Shown: in pieces, positions 52,558 to 60,952 of the stretch | How positions within the stretch are numbered: the first letter of the stretch is position 1 | How the letters are laid out: each line of letters opens with the position of its first letter | Notes under the pieces: generated by a model | Database searches by the model: none | What the model was told of the DNA's origin: nothing | What the model saw: the letters and a program-made list of their open reading frames with translations, nothing else | Program-made: the position numbers and the translations under genes | DNA from: Alicyclobacillus sp. SO9 | GTDB taxonomy: Bacteria > Bacillota > Bacilli > Alicyclobacillales > Alicyclobacillaceae | Length of the DNA: 64,000 nucleotides | Reading direction: 5' to 3' | Assembly (NCBI RefSeq): GCF_016406125.1 | Contig: NZ_CP066339.1 | Coordinates: forward strand, 1,736,001 to 1,800,000

Positions 52558-52720
52558 GTGAGAGGTAAGCGAGAAAGGTAAGCGAGAAAGGTAAGCGAGA
52601 AAGGTAAGCGAGAAAGGTAAGCGAGAAAGGTAAGCGAGAAAGGTAAGCGAGAAAGGTAAGCGAGAAAGGTAAGCGAAGAAAGGTAAGCGAAGAAAGTAAG
52701 CGAAGAAAGTAAGCGAAGAA
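52558..52720 (+). repeat. About 12 tandem copies of a 13-bp unit GAGAAAGGTAAGC
   Basis: Perfect copies run from about 52571 to 52675, then 13-14-bp variants GAAGAAAGTAAGC. The whole is bounded by GGCAAACG at both ends (52551 and 52721). Minus-strand frames read as Leu/Ser/Arg/Pro/Phe repeats and are artefacts. It fills the gap between the sulfoxide reductase and the next gene. Confidence 0.95.
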
Positions 52721-52750
52721 GGCAAACGCGAGAGGAGAGGACATAGCATA

Positions 52751-53101
52751 ATGGAGTTTTACGGCTACAAAAAATGTTCAACCTGTCGAAAGGCTTTTAA
52801 GGATTTAGAGGAGAAGGGCATCGAGACTGAGTTTCAGGATTTTGTCAAGACACCCCCTACAAAGGAGCAATTGCGGGAGTGGGCGAAACGCGTTGACGGA
52901 GGTATTGAGGCGTTGGCAAACCCGCGCGGCACCCGCTACCGGGAACTTGGACTCAAGGGTAAGTCTCTTACGGAAGAAGAGTGGCTTGACTTACTGAGCC
53001 AAGATGGGAAGTTGCTTCGACGTCCGCTGCTTATTGGCGACGACTTTTTTGTTGTTGGATATGACCAGACCGCTTATGCCCACATTGGCAAGAAAGCTTG
53101 A
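52751..53101 (+). CDS. ArsC/Spx family protein (YusI-like)
   Basis: 116 residues from ATG 52751. Thioredoxin-like ArsC fold with C-x-x-C in YKKCSTCRKAFKDLEEKGIE, RPLLIGDDFFVVGYD near the end. Full-length match in layout to the YusI/YffB arsenate reductase-like group. The Arg and the Spx-specific contacts to RNA polymerase are not clear, so a small thiol oxidoreductase is more likely than a regulator. Confidence 0.87.
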   Translation: MEFYGYKKCSTCRKAFKDLEEKGIETEFQDFVKTPPTKEQLREWAKRVDGGIEALANPRGTRYRELGLKGKSLTEEEWLDLLSQDGKLLRRPLLIGDDFFVVGYDQTAYAHIGKKA

Positions 53102-53127
53102 CGCTGACTTCAGGAGCTTGCTATAAT
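53098..53127 (+). promoter_or_regulatory. Strong sigma-A promoter
   Basis: TTGACG (53098-53103), 18 bp, TATAAT (53122-53127). It overlaps the stop of the ArsC-like gene and precedes the interrupted frame at 53152. Confidence 0.75.
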
Positions 53128-53151
53128 CCAGTTACATACAGTCTAGGAGAG

Positions 53152-53412
53152 ATGTTTGTGTCTGCGAAGGTTGTTCTGAACTAACCGAATTTCATAGAGC
53201 CAAGGAAGCAACATGCCTTGGCAGCAGTCTGCGGTGAGGAAGTGATGCGGCAGCGGCTGTTGAAATTCATTCAGAACAACGGGATCGCGGTCAGAAACAA
53301 AATTGCGTCTGGCAGAGCCGTGCTTTTGAAGCAGGGCTTTTTCTATTTGATGAGACTCGAGATGTGTAACTGTCCATGTGACGGTTTGATTGCGGGTTTC
53401 TCCATCAAATAG
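53152..53412 (+). pseudogene. 86-codon frame broken by one TAA, possible HPr-like relic
   Basis: Behind the strong promoter, TAGGAGAG and ATG 53152 begin MFVSAKVVLN, then TAA at 53182; the same frame continues without stops to TAG 53412 (KQHALAAVCGEEVMRQRLLK, FIQNNGIAVRNKIASGRAV). Intact length would be 86 residues, the size of HPr phosphocarriers, and NNG-x2-V-x2-K-x3-G loosely matches the HPr block NGKxVNxKSxxG. The HPr resemblance is weak. Alternatives are a 10-residue leader peptide followed by hairpin GCCAAGG/CCTTGGC (53201-53223), or no gene. The remainder of 53413-53530 is empty. Confidence 0.4.
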
Positions 53413-53547
53413 GTGTCGAATTAGACGCAGTTAGGCTGACTATACTTCTTGACAGTATGTCAAGCAGGAATGAACCCAGGTGTTCGTTTCTGCTTTTTTT
53501 GTTGTATCGAATGTAAAAATAAGGGATTTGTAGAGGAGGACCTAAGA

Positions 53548-55803
53548 ATGGACCACAAGACTCTGGACACGTTAGAATTCTTCAGGATTAAGGAACAGAT
53601 TGGACAATATACACTTTCTCATCTCGGCAAGAAACATGTGGACGAGATGGAGCCGTTGACAAACGTTAAGACGATCAATCGTCTGCAAGAGGAAGTGGCA
53701 GAAGCTGCAGCAGCGGTGCAATCCATCTCCAGTGTACCGATTCCAACAATGGACGGTCTGCCGGCGGCATTAAGTCATATGGACAAAGGGCTGGTTTTGA
53801 CTAAGGCAGATGCGGGATCTGTGTCCCGATTCTTAAAGAGCATTGAACAGTTGCAACAGTTTATGGCGAGAAAAGAGGAGCAAGCCCCAAATGTTGCAGG
53901 TTACGCGAGGAGCTTGGATAGCTTGCCAGGTGTCCGCGGTGAATTGGACAGGTGTGTGACCAACGAATGGGTTAATGATGAGGCAAGCACAGGTCTGGCG
54001 AAAGTCAGAAAGAAGGTACGGATTGTACAAGAAAGGTTGAAAAAGAAGCTGGACAGTACTTTGAAAAAGTATAGCAAGTTTCTGCAGGATGACATCCTTA
54101 CGGAGCGAGCAGGACGTACAGTCTTGTCTGTGCAGAGGGCCCACAAGAAGATGGTGCCCGGTGTGACAGTGGACCAGTCTTCAAGCGGTCAGACACTGTT
54201 TATTGAGCCGGCAGACGTTGCGTCTCTTGAGCAAGATTTGCTTGAACTACGGGCAACAGAGGAGATGGAGGCGGACTTTGTACTGCAGCAATTAACCAGT
54301 TTGGTGAGGGACAACCGCCATAGTCTGGACTTGAATATTGAGATTACCGGACAGTATGATTTTCTGTTTGCAAAGGCCAGGTTTGCGAAAGCAGTGGGTG
54401 GACGGACTGTCGCTCTGAACACGGAAGGCATTGTGCGAGTGCGGGGCGGACGACACCCGCTGTTGGGTTATCAAGCGGTGCCGTTGGACTTCTCAATCGG
54501 CGATAAGTTCAGTGTGTTGGTGATTACCGGACCAAACACCGGTGGTAAGACAGTGAGCCTGAAAACCATTGGTTTACTGACTTTGATGGTGCAGTCAGGG
54601 CTGATGGTGCCCGTTGAACAAGGCAGCGAGTTTGCCGTGTTTCATCAGGTGTTAGCGGACATTGGCGATGGACAAAGCATCGACCAGTCCCTGAGCACCT
54701 TTTCAGCTCACGTCAAAAGTGTTATCGACATTTTAGAGCAGGCCTCCCGGAACACGCTTATCTTGATGGATGAGCTTGCGACAGGAACCGATCCCGGTGA
54801 AGGTATCGGCCTATCCATCTCCGTTCTGGATGCTTTGTATCGGCGAGGGTCAACCGTTGTGGCAACAACCCACTTTAACGAGATTAAGGAGTTTGCAAAA
54901 CAGACAAAGGGGTTTGAAAATGCCCGAATGGAGTTTGACACGGACACTTTGCGACCCCTGTATAAACTGAAAATTGGAGAGGCAGGCAACAGTTATGCGT
55001 TTGAAATCGCGTTGAAACTGGGCATGCCTGCAGAGATTGTGGAGAGATCGCGCCTCATTACCAGAGACACTGCCCAACTGCAGGGGCCGCATGCTGTCAG
55101 AAAACACGTGGATGATGCACCGGATGATTTGGAGACTGCACCGACTGATGCGGGGGGTGCACCGGTTGGAGCGGAGTGTACACCGGCTGATGCGGGGGGT
55201 GTCCCGGCTGATGCGAAGACTGCCCCGGCTGGTGCGAAAAGGGAGGCCCAAGGCGCTAAGAAGACGGATGAATGCGGCGCTGTAACACTAGGGAGAGCGG
55301 CGGAAGGCAGAGAGGCGAAAGGCGGAGAGGCGGAAGGCAGAGAGGTGAAAGGCAGAGAGGTGAAAGGCAGAGAGGTGAAAGGCGGAGAGGTGAAAGGCGG
55401 AGAGGTGAAAGGCGGAGAGGTGAAAGGCGGAGAGGTGAAAGGCGGAGAGGTGAATGGGGATGACACCGAGATCGAGAAGAAAAAGCCCCTTCAGATTGGT
55501 GACAGGGTATGGATTAACTCGCTGAAGCAAACTGGAATTGTGTACAGTTTGCCGGATGACAGAGGCAACATGACTGTCGTCGTACAACGAAAGCGGATGA
55601 CTCTGAACCACAAGCGTGTCTCACCGTACCTTTCGCGGGAACAATTGTATCCGGAAAACTACAATCTGGACATTGTGCTGGAATCCAAGGAACATCGGCG
55701 CAAGCGAACCTTGATGACCAAACATCATGTGCAGGGATTGGCGATTGAGCACGACGCCAATACTGTGAGTCCAAAACTGAAGGAGAAAGATAGGTGGATG
55801 TGA
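53548..55803 (+). CDS. MutS2-like ATPase lacking the Smr nuclease domain
   Basis: 751 residues from ATG 53548 with GAGGAGGA seven bases upstream. MutS core with clamp region, Walker A GPNTGGKT (about 328), Walker B LILMDELATGTDPGEG (about 404) and TTHFNEIKEFA. Residues about 530-645 are a repetitive linker: Ala/Pro repeats (TDAGGAP, ADAGGVP), then 5-residue repeats (GREVK/GGEVK) coded by 15-bp units. A KOW-like domain follows (IGDRVWINSLKQTGIVYSLP). The C-terminus then ends; no Smr domain (HGKGTG-type motif) is seen. So it belongs to the MutS2-like branch without nuclease. Expected role: ATP-driven binding of branched DNA or collided ribosomes. Confidence 0.88.
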   Translation: MDHKTLDTLEFFRIKEQIGQYTLSHLGKKHVDEMEPLTNVKTINRLQEEVAEAAAAVQSISSVPIPTMDGLPAALSHMDKGLVLTKADAGSVSRFLKSIEQLQQFMARKEEQAPNVAGYARSLDSLPGVRGELDRCVTNEWVNDEASTGLAKVRKKVRIVQERLKKKLDSTLKKYSKFLQDDILTERAGRTVLSVQRAHKKMVPGVTVDQSSSGQTLFIEPADVASLEQDLLELRATEEMEADFVLQQLTSLVRDNRHSLDLNIEITGQYDFLFAKARFAKAVGGRTVALNTEGIVRVRGGRHPLLGYQAVPLDFSIGDKFSVLVITGPNTGGKTVSLKTIGLLTLMVQSGLMVPVEQGSEFAVFHQVLADIGDGQSIDQSLSTFSAHVKSVIDILEQASRNTLILMDELATGTDPGEGIGLSISVLDALYRRGSTVVATTHFNEIKEFAKQTKGFENARMEFDTDTLRPLYKLKIGEAGNSYAFEIALKLGMPAEIVERSRLITRDTAQLQGPHAVRKHVDDAPDDLETAPTDAGGAPVGAECTPADAGGVPADAKTAPAGAKREAQGAKKTDECGAVTLGRAAEGREAKGGEAEGREVKGREVKGREVKGGEVKGGEVKGGEVKGGEVKGGEVNGDDTEIEKKKPLQIGDRVWINSLKQTGIVYSLPDDRGNMTVVVQRKRMTLNHKRVSPYLSREQLYPENYNLDIVLESKEHRRKRTLMTKHHVQGLAIEHDANTVSPKLKEKDRWM
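55306..55450 (+). repeat. 15-bp tandem repeats inside the mutS2-like gene
   Basis: About ten units of the form GGCGGAGAGGTGAAA, in frame, coding GGEVK or GREVK, starting with less regular AEGREAKGG copies. Length change keeps the frame because the unit is a multiple of three. Confidence 0.92.
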
Positions 55804-55887
55804 AGGAATACCAGTGTCTAAAACTGCAAGCTGTATCGTAATCCCGAATGAGGACGCAGGAAGTGCAGCCGGCAAGCAGCCGGCAAG

Positions 55888-56080
55888 CAAATAGAGATCC
55901 GAGAGGCGCTTATTCGCCAGAATCCCGGCCGGACGAGGCAAATAGACACTTCAGAGAAGCTTATATGCCATTGGTGCCATGAATTCTGAAGGGGTTTGGG
56001 GACTTAAGCACTTCTCGGATGCTTATTTTGTGTCGAGGGAAAGCGATGGGCCGTATAAGCACCTGAGGGATCGCTATTTT
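55888..56080. repeat. Array A2: 26-nt units, two on each strand, 51-bp pitch
   Basis: Minus-strand copies at 55888-55913 and 55939-55964 (51 bp apart) and plus-strand copies at 56004-56029 and 56055-56080 (51 bp apart). They have the same ATAAGC...GGATC.CTATTT pattern as the array at 29251-29440. The unit at 56055 differs from that at 29303 by a few bases only. Confidence 0.8.
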
Positions 56081-56154
56081 CTGGGTCGCAGTTCGCAGAA
56101 GGTCGCAGGACACAGAACAGTCACATTTCAGCCCTCCGTGGCGTCTGTTTATGT

Positions 56155-56334
56155 CTATTCTGTGAACACCGCGCCGCCTCTGTCTCCGCGCCGGCCTGTC
56201 AGTTCCCTGTCTCCGCGCCGCCCCTGCCCCTGCTCCGCGCCGCCGCTGTCTCCGCGCCCCCCGCCCCTGCCCAGGCGCGCTTCCAGCTTCGCCGTCGCAC
56301 TCCCGCGGCCGCGGCTCCAGCCGCGGCCTTTACC
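56155..56334 (+). other. C-rich tract ending in a GC hairpin
   Basis: Strand-biased, very C-rich DNA with repeated TGTCTCCGCGCCG, unlike the flanks. It ends in GGCCGCGGCT-CC-AGCCGCGGCC (56307-56328) followed by TTTACC, a possible terminator. The 581-bp gap 55804-56384 holds this tract and array A2 and no credible gene. Confidence 0.65.
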
Positions 56335-56384
56335 ATACGCAGTCCGATCCTCGCGGGACGGCGCTACTCCTACTACTTCTCCTA

Positions 56385-57329
56385 CTACTGCTGCCGCCTC
56401 GACTGGTAGTGAATGAGTCCCATGGCATCCAACACCATGTCAATATCGAGTACGGACAAGTCTGACGGAACGGTGTGACCTTGACGTTCGAGGTCGGTTC
56501 GAACCCACTGTCGTAGTGCATCCGCGACTGCTTCAACGGTGATATCAGGTGTGTACAGGCGGTCAATCAAGTCCGCGAAGGCGTGACCGCAACGCCTGGT
56601 TTCAGCGATTGCCTCTTCCTTCGGAGAGGGGCCAAAGTGGGCGTGGTAGACCGTCTTAAACGGAAGTTTCTCCAACCTGTCCATGGTGTGGTCAATCGCG
56701 GCTGGATCAAAGTCGACGGGTGAGGTGGAGGGCATGACCCACTCGAAGTCCCACCCTGTGAAGCAGGTTCGGTAGCGGATGCCTACTGCGTCCCCTGCGA
56801 AGAGGGCGTCGAGCTTGCTGTCGAGAATCGTAAAGTGGTGTTTGGCATGCCCTGGTGAATCGTAAAAAGTCAGTGTCCGACTGCCGATATCGAGGGTCTG
56901 TTTGTCATCGCGAATGAGTACACGTTCCTCTGGTACCGGTACCATGGAGCCAAACAGCTTTGGCAAGTCGTCTCCGTAAACCTGTGCGGCTCCGTTCCAC
57001 AAGCGGGTCGGGTCAATCATGTGTCTTGCGCCCCGCGGATGAACAACGAGTGTGGCGTTTTCCGCTGTCTGCATCATTTGGCCGGCTCCGCCAGCGTGAT
57101 CGAGGTGTACATGCGTTACAATCACATACGCCAAGTCTTTCGGGCTCAAACCGATGTCCTTTAGACCCTTTACCAAAATGTCGTGTGATTTTGACGATCC
57201 CGTTTCAATCAGCACAGGCTTTTCATCCCAAATCACATAGGCAGATGTGCGGCAGGGGAGTCCCTGTTCCATCAAGTCAATTTGCCATAGTTTATCCGCG
57301 AGTTGTACCGGTTTCGTTCCAGCTTTCAT
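56385..57329 (-). CDS. Metallo-beta-lactamase fold hydrolase
   Basis: 314 residues, with AGGAGGTAAGCC just before ATG. Zinc ligands: THVHLDHAGG (H-x-H-x-D-H), SPGHAKHH, FAGDAVG and the final His in YHAHFG. The N-terminal half is the hydrolase domain and the C-terminal third a helical domain (about 235-305). Similar to the glyoxalase II/YflN-like group acting on small thioester or ester substrates. Substrate unknown. Downstream of the ftsW-like gene with only three bases between, so probably co-transcribed. Confidence 0.88.
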   Translation of the reverse strand: MKAGTKPVQLADKLWQIDLMEQGLPCRTSAYVIWDEKPVLIETGSSKSHDILVKGLKDIGLSPKDLAYVIVTHVHLDHAGGAGQMMQTAENATLVVHPRGARHMIDPTRLWNGAAQVYGDDLPKLFGSMVPVPEERVLIRDDKQTLDIGSRTLTFYDSPGHAKHHFTILDSKLDALFAGDAVGIRYRTCFTGWDFEWVMPSTSPVDFDPAAIDHTMDRLEKLPFKTVYHAHFGPSPKEEAIAETRRCGHAFADLIDRLYTPDITVEAVADALRQWVRTDLERQGHTVPSDLSVLDIDMVLDAMGLIHYQSRRQQ

Positions 57330-57332
57330 GGC

Positions 57333-58820
57333 TTACCTCCTGTTTTTACCGCCTTTACGCTTGTTCTTTCCACCTGCTGGCGTATTTGCAGATTGACTGC
57401 GCGATTTGCTTCGCTCTCGCCACGTAGACTGAACCCCTCTTGCAGGAGTGGATTGCTTCGCTCTTTTTACGCGGGAATCACGGGTCGCCGAAGATTCTTG
57501 TCTTGCTCTCCAGTTGTTTCGGACCGTTGCAGTGGACCCTTTGTACGGAGCTTTTTCTTTTTTCTCCCTGCTTGGACGAAAGGGATGAATTTGAGCGGTC
57601 TTCCCAGGCTCCCGAGGGGGTTTCTCTTCTTCCACATCAATATTACCAGATTCTGCTTTCAAAGCGCGGGCTTCATCAACAGGAATGACATCAGCCAAAT
57701 CTTCGGTATCTGTTTCATAGGTGAGCGCATGGCGAGAGATATTGAGCAAAATCCCCATGGCCATCATGTCCATGACCAGGGATGTCCCTCCGTAACTGAT
57801 AAACGGAAGTGGAATTCCTGTTACGGGCAACAGGCCAGTCACTGCGCCCAGGTTAATCAGCGTCTTGATGACAATCATACTGGTAATGCCCACTGCCAGC
57901 AGTGCGCTGAATCTGTCCGGTGTATGGCGGGCGACGCGAAATCCCCGCCAAACAAGTACAGCGAAGGTAATGAGCAGAGCCAGCGCACCGACAAACCCCC
58001 ACTCTTCGGTAAACACGGGAAAGATAAAGTCGGCTTGTGGAATTGGCAGGTATCCTGTTTTTTCGATACTCATCCCAAAACCCTTCCCAAACCATCCCCC
58101 TGCAGCAATGCCTGTCCAGCCCTGAATGAGTTGATATCCGGACGTCTTGGCGTTGGCAAATGGGTGCAGCCAAGCTGTAATTCGCTGCGATCGGTAGTGC
58201 ACCATGGTTGCAGCCAGAAAAACAGCAGGCACGAAAATCACACCGGGAATGATTAATTTCCGGAGTCTAGCACCCGATGCGAAAACAACAGTCAGGGCTG
58301 TGCCAAGCAGTGTCAAGGCTGTTCCCATATCAGGCTCGATAATAATTAAAACAAACTGCATGGCAATAATGAAAAGTGCAGGCCGAACACCGCGCTTAAA
58401 ATCATTCAGGTATGAAATTTTCCTTGTGTAGAAGTAGCTGAGGTAAATAATGGTCACGACAATCGCAATTTCGGACGGCTGAATATGTATTGATCCAGTG
58501 CCAATCCAGCGGCGGCTGCCGTTCTGAGTGTGTCCGACGTGCGGTATAAGTACTACAAATAGCAAAAACAGGTCTGTGAGCAGAAACCGTACAGCATTCT
58601 TGTACATAGATTGATAAGGCACCCACAGCATAATCACTGTCATTAACAAAGTCCCGAGGGCGGCAGCAATTAACTGTTTGACAGCGAGATAGTCGGTGGC
58701 CACCTGGTGGTTTATCGCCCAGACAGAGCTTGCTGAATAAACACTAATGATACCAGTAGCACATAGAATCAGGACGGTGAAATAAAGTACGTAGTCTGGT
58801 TGATGTCGTTGTATATCCAC
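57333..58820 (-). CDS. ftsW: FtsW/SpoVE type SEDS peptidoglycan polymerase
   Basis: 495 residues from GTG 58820 with GGAAGGTGA upstream; in-frame codons back to 58949 run into the terminator hairpin of the neighbouring gene. Ten membrane helices, SRRWIGTGSIHIQPSE, IEPDMGTALTL and ISYGGTSLVMDMMAMGILLN define the SEDS family. The cytoplasmic C-terminal tail of about 120 residues is very basic and long (RPSREKKEKAPYKG, KNKRKGGKNRR). Polymerises lipid II with a class B PBP at division or in the spore cortex. FtsW versus SpoVE cannot be settled by eye. Confidence 0.9.
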   Translation of the reverse strand: MDIQRHQPDYVLYFTVLILCATGIISVYSASSVWAINHQVATDYLAVKQLIAAALGTLLMTVIMLWVPYQSMYKNAVRFLLTDLFLLFVVLIPHVGHTQNGSRRWIGTGSIHIQPSEIAIVVTIIYLSYFYTRKISYLNDFKRGVRPALFIIAMQFVLIIIEPDMGTALTLLGTALTVVFASGARLRKLIIPGVIFVPAVFLAATMVHYRSQRITAWLHPFANAKTSGYQLIQGWTGIAAGGWFGKGFGMSIEKTGYLPIPQADFIFPVFTEEWGFVGALALLITFAVLVWRGFRVARHTPDRFSALLAVGITSMIVIKTLINLGAVTGLLPVTGIPLPFISYGGTSLVMDMMAMGILLNISRHALTYETDTEDLADVIPVDEARALKAESGNIDVEEEKPPREPGKTAQIHPFRPSREKKEKAPYKGSTATVRNNWRARQESSATRDSRVKRAKQSTPARGVQSTWRERSKSRSQSANTPAGGKNKRKGGKNRR

Positions 58821-58904
58821 AATTTCACCTTCCGTACATCGGGTTAAAATTCCACTTTCGGCAAGAATACATTTCAATTCCCTTAACTTCGACACAGACA
58901 ACAA

Positions 58905-58943
58905 ATCCCCTGCCGATACCTCATAAGGGTGTTGGCAGGGGAT
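58905..58943 (-). terminator. Terminator of the Gly-Pro-rich protein gene
   Basis: ATCCCCTGCC (58905-58914) pairs perfectly with GGCAGGGGAT (58934-58943). In the minus direction TTTGTTGT follows. It separates the Gly-Pro-rich gene from the ftsW-like gene. Confidence 0.8.
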
Positions 58944-58985
58944 GGTCATGCGGCAGATCGTGCGAAAACCGCGGTTGTTGCTTTG

Positions 58986-59393
58986 TTACCACCAGTGCAT
59001 TCCAACTGCAGTGATGCCGAGGATGGCAGCGAGAGGCACTGCTAATCCCCAATTTGGACCGCCGTGTCCGGGCCCGCCAGGACCACCGGGCCCCCCTGGT
59101 CCTCCGGGTCCACCAGGACCGCCCGGTCCCATAGGGCCTCCTGGACCCATGCCAAAGGGTCTGTGCGGGTCAGAGGACTCAAAGTGTACCGGGTAGTGTG
59201 GGGGATACGGATAAACCGCTCCAGTATAAGGCGCGTGCGCATAGGGTGTCTGTGCATACGGTGCGGAATGAACACTGCCAAGGACCAGATGGTGCTTCGT
59301 GTAGTGGATGACAATGCCTTTGAAAGTTCCAAAGTGCGTGTGACAATACACTTGCCGGCCCAGCAAGTTTTTGACGTGCCGATGTGTTACCAT
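58986..59393 (-). CDS. Small Gly-Gly-Pro repeat protein, coat-like
   Basis: 135 residues, with GGAGGG upstream of ATG 59393. N-terminal 45 residues are basic/His-rich and may form a small beta domain (GRQVYCHTHFGTFKGIVIHY). A Tyr-Pro-rich middle (YAQTPYAHAPYTGAVYPYPP) leads to about nine GGP triplets, then a hydrophobic C-terminus (GLAVPLAAILGITAVGMHWW). This layout recalls Bacillales spore-coat or spore-surface proteins of the YhcN/CotP-free, His/Tyr/Pro-rich type, but I do not recognise the family. It lies between ftsW-like and rodA genes. Confidence 0.75.
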   Translation of the reverse strand: MVTHRHVKNLLGRQVYCHTHFGTFKGIVIHYTKHHLVLGSVHSAPYAQTPYAHAPYTGAVYPYPPHYPVHFESSDPHRPFGMGPGGPMGPGGPGGPGGPGGPGGPGGPGHGGPNWGLAVPLAAILGITAVGMHWW

Positions 59394-59493
59394 AGACGAA
59401 TGCCCTCCTTCGCTTTCGCCTACAGTCTATGGCCCAGAGTTTTTTCTGACACGGCATTCGCACAGATTGCAGTATTTCAACCCGGTTTTTTTA

Positions 59494-59521
59494 CTGACAA
59501 ATGGGGAATGCCTGTTATAAT
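59494..59521 (+). promoter_or_regulatory. Probable promoter for rodA
   Basis: CTGACA (59494-59499), 16 bp, TATAAT (59516-59521), giving a leader of about 255 nt before the rodA start. The 392-bp gap 59394-59785 holds nothing else that I can name, apart from a direct repeat ACGTTCGTT near 59637-59657. Confidence 0.6.
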
Positions 59522-59785
59522 AACTTGAGGTGCAACTTGTCCCAATTGGGATTGTTTCATCCTCATGTTTATACTTGCGAGGCATCGCGTCAACCCGAAT
59601 TTCGAAGCCTGGATTCCCGTTTGCTTTTCATCTAATACGTTCGTTATACGTTCGTTCGAAACATGCTCAAAAACTTATGTTTGTTGCCGTAAGCCTGTCT
59701 TTTAGACAAGCACGTAAAGTTGTGTCCACGGACGCACGATTCAGTTCATAACTGTGAGAACTTGGAAGTCATCTGGAGGGTTTTT

Positions 59786-60949
59786 GTGGATACTCTGCGC
59801 AGAAATATTCGTGAATTTGATTTCACCCTGGTGGGTGTTTTGCTGCTGCTTGCAGCATACAGCGTGACAGCATTGTATGCGGTGGCTGCTTCCGGAAGTT
59901 CATCTGGATGGATGAAGCAGTTGTTCTTCGAGATCCTCGGGCTGATTCTGATGATTGGAGCCTCCTTAGTCGATTATCAGTCCATTCGCAGACTTCGTTG
60001 GTGGCTGTACGGAACTGCCATTATTCTCCTTGTGGCTGTCTTTGCTTTTCCCCGGGTGAATGGAGCACACAGTTGGATTAACTTGAAAGTTACCACCTTT
60101 CAGCCATCAGAGTTGGCGAAATTAGCTTTAATTCTGGTCATGGCCGACTATATGGCCAAGGTGGACGAGTCCGAACTGCCTTCCTATGGACTTAAGCATC
60201 TGCTTCCGTTGCTCGGAATGATGATTGTACCCTTTGCGTTGATTTTGAAGGAACCGGCGCTGGGGCAATCTCTGGTGGTTTTTGCTATCTTCGTGACCAT
60301 GTATGTGATGTTTACGAAAAGAACCTATTTCATTTTGCTTACGCTGGGGCTGGTAGTGTTAGTCTCTGCAATCGGATTCATTGCTGTTCAGTATCCGCAC
60401 CCATTTATCAACTTTGTTCAGACCGTAGCTGGGAAACACCATCTGTTAAAACCGTACCAGATGGCGCGGATACGAACCTGGTTGGATCCGTCCTATTCTA
60501 TCAGTAACTTCGGGTTTAATATTCATGAAGCCAGAATTGCAATTGGATCGGGGCAGGTCTTCGGCGAAGGCTTGCTCGGCGGCATCGTTACCAACGGAGG
60601 ATTTGTCCCGAATCAATCCACCGACTATATCTTTACAGTCATCGGGGAAGAACTGGGCTTTGTCGGTTCTGCAGTACTGGTCTTTTTGTTCCTCGTACTC
60701 GTGTACCGTTTGATTCGTGTTGCAGCCACGTCTCAGGATACCTTCGGTACATATTATATTGTCGGCATGATTGGCATGATTGGGTTTCAGGTATTTGAGA
60801 ACATCGGCGCGGATATGTATTTGAGCCCGAGTACAGGTATCACACTCCCGTTCATCAGTTATGGGGGTTCGTCCTTGGTTATCAACTACCTGTCCATGGG
60901 CATCATTCTGAGCATTGCGTTGCGCCGCAAGAAACTACGCTTTAATTGA
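59786..60949 (+). CDS. rodA: RodA type SEDS peptidoglycan polymerase
   Basis: 387 residues from GTG 59786 with GGAGGG five bases upstream. SEDS fold: FPRVNGAHSWINL, TFQPSELAKLALILVMADYM, LKEPALGQSLVVF, RIRTWLDPSYSISNFGFNI and PFISYGGSSLVINYLSMGI. Short C-terminus, as in RodA. Lipid II glycosyltransferase of cell elongation, membrane-embedded, working with a class B PBP. It diverges from the Gly-Pro-rich gene. A 13-bp tandem repeat begins within four bases of its stop. Confidence 0.92.
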   Translation: MDTLRRNIREFDFTLVGVLLLLAAYSVTALYAVAASGSSSGWMKQLFFEILGLILMIGASLVDYQSIRRLRWWLYGTAIILLVAVFAFPRVNGAHSWINLKVTTFQPSELAKLALILVMADYMAKVDESELPSYGLKHLLPLLGMMIVPFALILKEPALGQSLVVFAIFVTMYVMFTKRTYFILLTLGLVVLVSAIGFIAVQYPHPFINFVQTVAGKHHLLKPYQMARIRTWLDPSYSISNFGFNIHEARIAIGSGQVFGEGLLGGIVTNGGFVPNQSTDYIFTVIGEELGFVGSAVLVFLFLVLVYRLIRVAATSQDTFGTYYIVGMIGMIGFQVFENIGADMYLSPSTGITLPFISYGGSSLVINYLSMGIILSIALRRKKLRFN

Positions 60950-60952
60950 CCC

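Noticed and set aside
52424-52781. Minus-strand Leu/Ser/Pro/Phe repeat frames
   Set aside because: Produced by the 13-bp repeat between two plus-strand genes; three overlapping frames give the same peptide.
55272-55611. Arg/Gly-rich and Ser/Phe/His-rich frames over the mutS2-like linker
   Set aside because: Shadows of the 15-bp repeat inside a gene with clear MutS domains on both sides.
55979-56416. 145-codon plus-strand frame
   Set aside because: It runs through array A2 and the C-rich tract, is dominated by Pro/Ser/Arg from composition, and has no ribosome site or domain.
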